Shown piece after piece: positions 4,655-7,009 of a stretch of 7,009 bases of DNA. The position numbers were made by a program, and so were the translations under genes. This stretch comes from CAIOSQ01 sp044359885 (GTDB lineage: Bacteria > Pseudomonadota > Alphaproteobacteria > CACIAM-22H2). Numbering within the stretch: the stretch's first letter is position 1; every line of letters starts with the position of its first letter. The notes below the pieces were generated by a model that was not told where the DNA came from, made no database searches, and saw nothing but the letters and a program-made list of their open reading frames with translations. Location of the stretch: the NCBI GenBank assembly GCA_044359885.1, contig JBIKLI010000239.1, positions 1-7,009 on the forward strand. Reading direction: 5' to 3'.

Positions 4655-6070
4655 ATGGCAAACGCCGACGTCAAGAAAGTGCTGCAGATGATCAAGGAGA
4701 AAGACATCAAGTATGTCGATCTCCGGTTCACCGACCCGCGCGGCAAGTGGCAGCACCTGGCCCATGCGGTGGAGACGATCAACGAGGACGTGTTCGAGGA
4801 AGGCCTGATGTTCGACGGATCGTCGATCGCCGGCTGGAAGGCGATCAACGAGTCCGACATGGTCCTGATCCCCGACGCGAAGTCGGCCGTGATCGATCCG
4901 TTCGCGGCGCAGTCCTCGCTGATCCTGTTCTGCGACGTGTACGAACCCGGCACCGGCCAGCCCTACAACCGCGACCCGCGCTCCATCGCCAAGAAGGCCG
5001 AAGCCTATCTGGCCTCGTCGGGCGTCGGCGACACGGCCTATTTCGGCCCCGAGATCGAGTTCTTCGTGTTCGACGACGTCCGCTACAAGGTGTCGATGAA
5101 CACGGTGATGCACACGATCGACAGCGAGGAAGGCCCCTACGTCACCGACAAGTCCTATCCCGACGGCAACATGGGCCATCGTCCGCCGATCAAGGGCGGC
5201 TACTTCCCCGTGCCGCCGGTCGACAGCGCCTCGGATCTTCGCGCCGAGATGCTGACGGTCATGAAGGACATGGGCCTGCAGATCGAGAAGCACCACCACG
5301 AGGTGGCGCCCTCGCAGCACGAGCTGGGGAACGTCTACTCGACCCTGGTCAAGGCGGCCGACGGCGTGCAGATCTACAAGTACGTCGTCCACAACGTCGC
5401 CCACCAGTACGGCAAGACGGCGACCTTCATGCCCAAGCCGATCAAGGGCGACAACGGGTCGGGCATGCATGTCCACCAGTCGATCTGGAAGAACAGCAAG
5501 CCGCTGTTCGCGGGCAACGGGTATGCCGACCTGTCGGAGACGGCGCTCTACTACATCGGCGGCATCATCAAGCATGCCAAGGCGATCAACGCCTTCACCA
5601 ATCCGCTCACAAACTCCTACAAGCGGCTGATCCCTGGCTTCGAAGCGCCGGTGCTGCTCGCCTATTCGGCGCGCAACCGTTCGGCCTCGTGCCGCATCCC
5701 CTTCGTCGCCTCGCCCAAGGGCAAGCGCGTCGAGGTGCGCTTCCCCGATCCGGGCGCCAACCCCTATCTCGGCTTCGCGGCGATGATGATGGCCGGCCTG
5801 GACGGCATCAAGAACAAGATCCATCCCGGCGACCCGATGGACAAGAACCTCTACGACCTGCCCCCGGCCGAACTCAAGCAGGTGCCGCAGGTCTGCGGAT
5901 CGCTGCGCGAGGCGCTGGAGAATCTCGAGAAGGACCACAAGTTCCTGCTCGCGGGCGACGTCTTCACCCCCGACATGATCAGCGCCTACATGGAGCTGAA
6001 GTGGGAAGAGGTCTACAATTTCGAGCACACGCCGCATCCGGTCGAGTACGCGATGTACTACTCGGTCTGA
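4655..6070 (+). CDS. glnA: Glutamine synthetase, type I (adenylylatable)
   Basis: This 471-residue protein (E. coli GlnA has 469) makes glutamine from glutamate, ammonia and ATP as a cytoplasmic dodecamer. The signatures occur in order: FDGSSIAGWKAI (53-64), GPEIEFFVFD (131-140) with metal ligands E133 and E135, HHHEVAPSQHELG (213-225) with E216 and E223, KPIKGDNGSGMHVHQS (261-276) with H272, NPLTNSYKRLIPGFEAP (316-332) with E330, NRSASCRIP (341-349) with R342 and R347, and EVRFPDPGANPY (360-371). KNLYDLPPAE contains Y400, equivalent to the Tyr-397 adenylylation site, so activity is expected to be controlled by GlnE and, through it, by the PII protein encoded just upstream. All active-site residues I checked are present. 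It is probably transcribed with glnB from the sigma-54 promoter and ends at a strong terminator 24 bases after the stop. Confidence 0.98.
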   Translation: MANADVKKVLQMIKEKDIKYVDLRFTDPRGKWQHLAHAVETINEDVFEEGLMFDGSSIAGWKAINESDMVLIPDAKSAVIDPFAAQSSLILFCDVYEPGTGQPYNRDPRSIAKKAEAYLASSGVGDTAYFGPEIEFFVFDDVRYKVSMNTVMHTIDSEEGPYVTDKSYPDGNMGHRPPIKGGYFPVPPVDSASDLRAEMLTVMKDMGLQIEKHHHEVAPSQHELGNVYSTLVKAADGVQIYKYVVHNVAHQYGKTATFMPKPIKGDNGSGMHVHQSIWKNSKPLFAGNGYADLSETALYYIGGIIKHAKAINAFTNPLTNSYKRLIPGFEAPVLLAYSARNRSASCRIPFVASPKGKRVEVRFPDPGANPYLGFAAMMMAGLDGIKNKIHPGDPMDKNLYDLPPAELKQVPQVCGSLREALENLEKDHKFLLAGDVFTPDMISAYMELKWEEVYNFEHTPHPVEYAMYYSV

Positions 6071-6093
6071 CGCGCCAACCGGCGCGCCGGCAA

Positions 6094-6131
6094 GCGAGGG
6101 CCGCGCGGCGACGCGCGGCCCTCGCCGTTTT
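6094..6131 (+). terminator. Rho-independent terminator of glnB-glnA
   Basis: GCGAGGGCCGCGCG (6094-6107) pairs perfectly over 14 bases with 6112-6125 around the loop GCGA, a stable GNRA tetraloop, and is followed by CG and TTTT (6128-6131). It lies 24 bases after the glnA stop. On the minus strand the same stem is not followed by a T-run, so it should serve glnA mainly and the converging transporter gene only weakly. Confidence 0.88.
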
Positions 6132-6137
6132 CGGGGA

Positions 6138-7004
6138 TCACGGATCCTGCGACCGCGCGCGCTGGAAGGTATAGAGACCGGCGGCAACCACCAGCGCGGC
6201 ACCGCCGATGGTCCAGGCATCGGGCACGTCGCCGAAGATCGTCCAGCCGAAGATGGCCGCATAGACGAGCAGCAGATAGTTGAAAGGCTGCAGCGTCGAG
6301 GCGGGCGCCAGGTTGAAGGCGTGGGAATAGACGATATGCCCGGCGCCCCCGACCACCGCCGCCGCCGTCAGCAGCGCCCAGCCGACGGGATCCGGCGGGA
6401 CCCAGACGAACCAGGCCGCGAGCGAGGAGGCGAGCGATCCGACCACCGCGGTCCAGACGCCGGTCGTGGCGGCGCTGTCCGCGCGGCCGACCTTCTTCAG
6501 CACGATCTGGTAGAAGGCCCAGCATGCCGCGCCGGCGACGACATAGAGCATCGGCAGGCGGAACTCGGCGAAACCCGGCCGCACGATGAGCAGGACGCCG
6601 CAGAACCCCGCCAGCACGGCGAGCCAGCCCCGCCAGCCGACGCGCTCGCCCAGCAACGGCACCGACAGCGCCGTCACCAGCAGCGGCCCGGCCGACCCGA
6701 TCGCGTGCACCTCGGCCAGCGGCAGCGCCGCGAAGGCCGACACCCAGAGCCACATCTGCACCGGCAGGATCAGCGCGCGCAGCAATTGCAGCCGCGGATA
6801 GGCGCTGCGCCAGAGGATGCCCCGGCCCGGCCGCCAGGCCAGCGCCAGGGCGACCGGCACGAAGATCACGAAACGGGCCCATATCACCAGGGCGACGGGC
6901 ATGCGGTTGCCGAGGATCTTGCTGAGCACGTCGACGCAGGCGAAGAGCGAAATCGCCACCAGGACGACCGCGATTCCGCGGCGGGTGGACGCTGCGGCGG
7001 TCAT
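6138..7004 (-). CDS. EamA-like (drug/metabolite transporter) family membrane protein
   Basis: This 288-residue hydrophobic protein has the length and the two-repeat layout of the EamA/DMT family. About ten membrane segments can be seen (roughly 10-30, 36-56, 74-96, 99-117, 125-142, 150-168, 182-202, 207-225, 240-257 and 263-281). The end of the first repeat has the typical LLGERVGWRGWLAVLAGFCG (117-136), and the second repeat has the matching FGDVPDAWTIGGAAL (257-271). The short N-terminus carries RR and the C-terminus ends in charged residues just after the last helix. Members export amino acids, metabolites or drugs across the inner membrane; no substrate can be assigned. The ATG at 7002-7004 is the only start visible, but just five bases remain before the window edge, so no ribosome binding site can be checked and an upstream start is possible. 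It converges on glnA across a 67-base gap holding the glnA terminator. Confidence 0.9.
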   Translation of the reverse strand: MTAAASTRRGIAVVLVAISLFACVDVLSKILGNRMPVALVIWARFVIFVPVALALAWRPGRGILWRSAYPRLQLLRALILPVQMWLWVSAFAALPLAEVHAIGSAGPLLVTALSVPLLGERVGWRGWLAVLAGFCGVLLIVRPGFAEFRLPMLYVVAGAACWAFYQIVLKKVGRADSAATTGVWTAVVGSLASSLAAWFVWVPPDPVGWALLTAAAVVGGAGHIVYSHAFNLAPASTLQPFNYLLLVYAAIFGWTIFGDVPDAWTIGGAALVVAAGLYTFQRARSQDP

Positions 7005-7009
7005 GGCGC

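Noticed and set aside
4379..6262. 627-codon open frame antisense to glnA
   Set aside because: It lies opposite a highly conserved gene in GC-rich DNA where long antisense frames are expected; its histidine/aspartate/arginine-rich composition resembles no family, and it would start inside the transporter gene.

Overview
The window looks like core chromosome of a high-GC alphaproteobacterium. The clearest pointers are a glnB-glnA pair behind a sigma-54 type promoter and an adenylylatable type I glutamine synthetase. The tRNA-His gene also encodes G-1 opposite C73. As I recall, many alphaproteobacterial orders have lost that base and Rhodospirillales-like lineages keep it, so a Rhodospirillales-type host (Azospirillum/Rhodospirillum relatives) is my best guess. 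I see no insertion sequence, integrase, CRISPR array or phage gene.

Layout, left to right. (1) 1-653, plus strand: the C-terminal 216 residues of a hydantoinase B/oxoprolinase-family subunit, cut by the window edge. (2) 654-1820, minus strand: a PLP-dependent transsulfuration-family enzyme whose stop codon directly abuts that of the hydantoinase gene. (3) 1892-1968, minus strand: tRNA-His(GTG), with a good promoter at 1980-2008 and no obvious terminator before the PLP gene. (4) 1983-2492, minus strand: a broken formylglycine-generating-enzyme (SUMF1-like) gene, with a signal-peptide-like start joined to the middle of the domain and no catalytic C-terminus. (5) 2493-2785: mostly featureless GC-rich DNA, ending in a promoter and ribosome binding site. 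(6) 2786-3985, plus strand: a class I aminotransferase. (7) 4189-6070, plus strand: glnB (PII) and glnA, with a -24/-12 promoter at 4088-4104 and a strong intrinsic terminator at 6094-6131. (8) 6138-7004, minus strand: an EamA-type drug/metabolite transporter converging on glnA.

Functionally the core is nitrogen assimilation. PII senses 2-oxoglutarate, ATP/ADP and (through uridylylation) glutamine, and governs both the activity of glutamine synthetase and the transcription of the operon through NtrB/NtrC. The aminotransferase just upstream could draw on the same glutamate pool, but it has its own promoter and is probably a separate unit. The transsulfuration enzyme, the hydantoinase fragment and the transporter have no evident link to each other. 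I did not find a new multi-gene system. The most unusual items are the FGE remnant next to the tRNA promoter, the inverted repeat filling the spacer of that promoter, and an altered PLP-binding motif in the transsulfuration enzyme.
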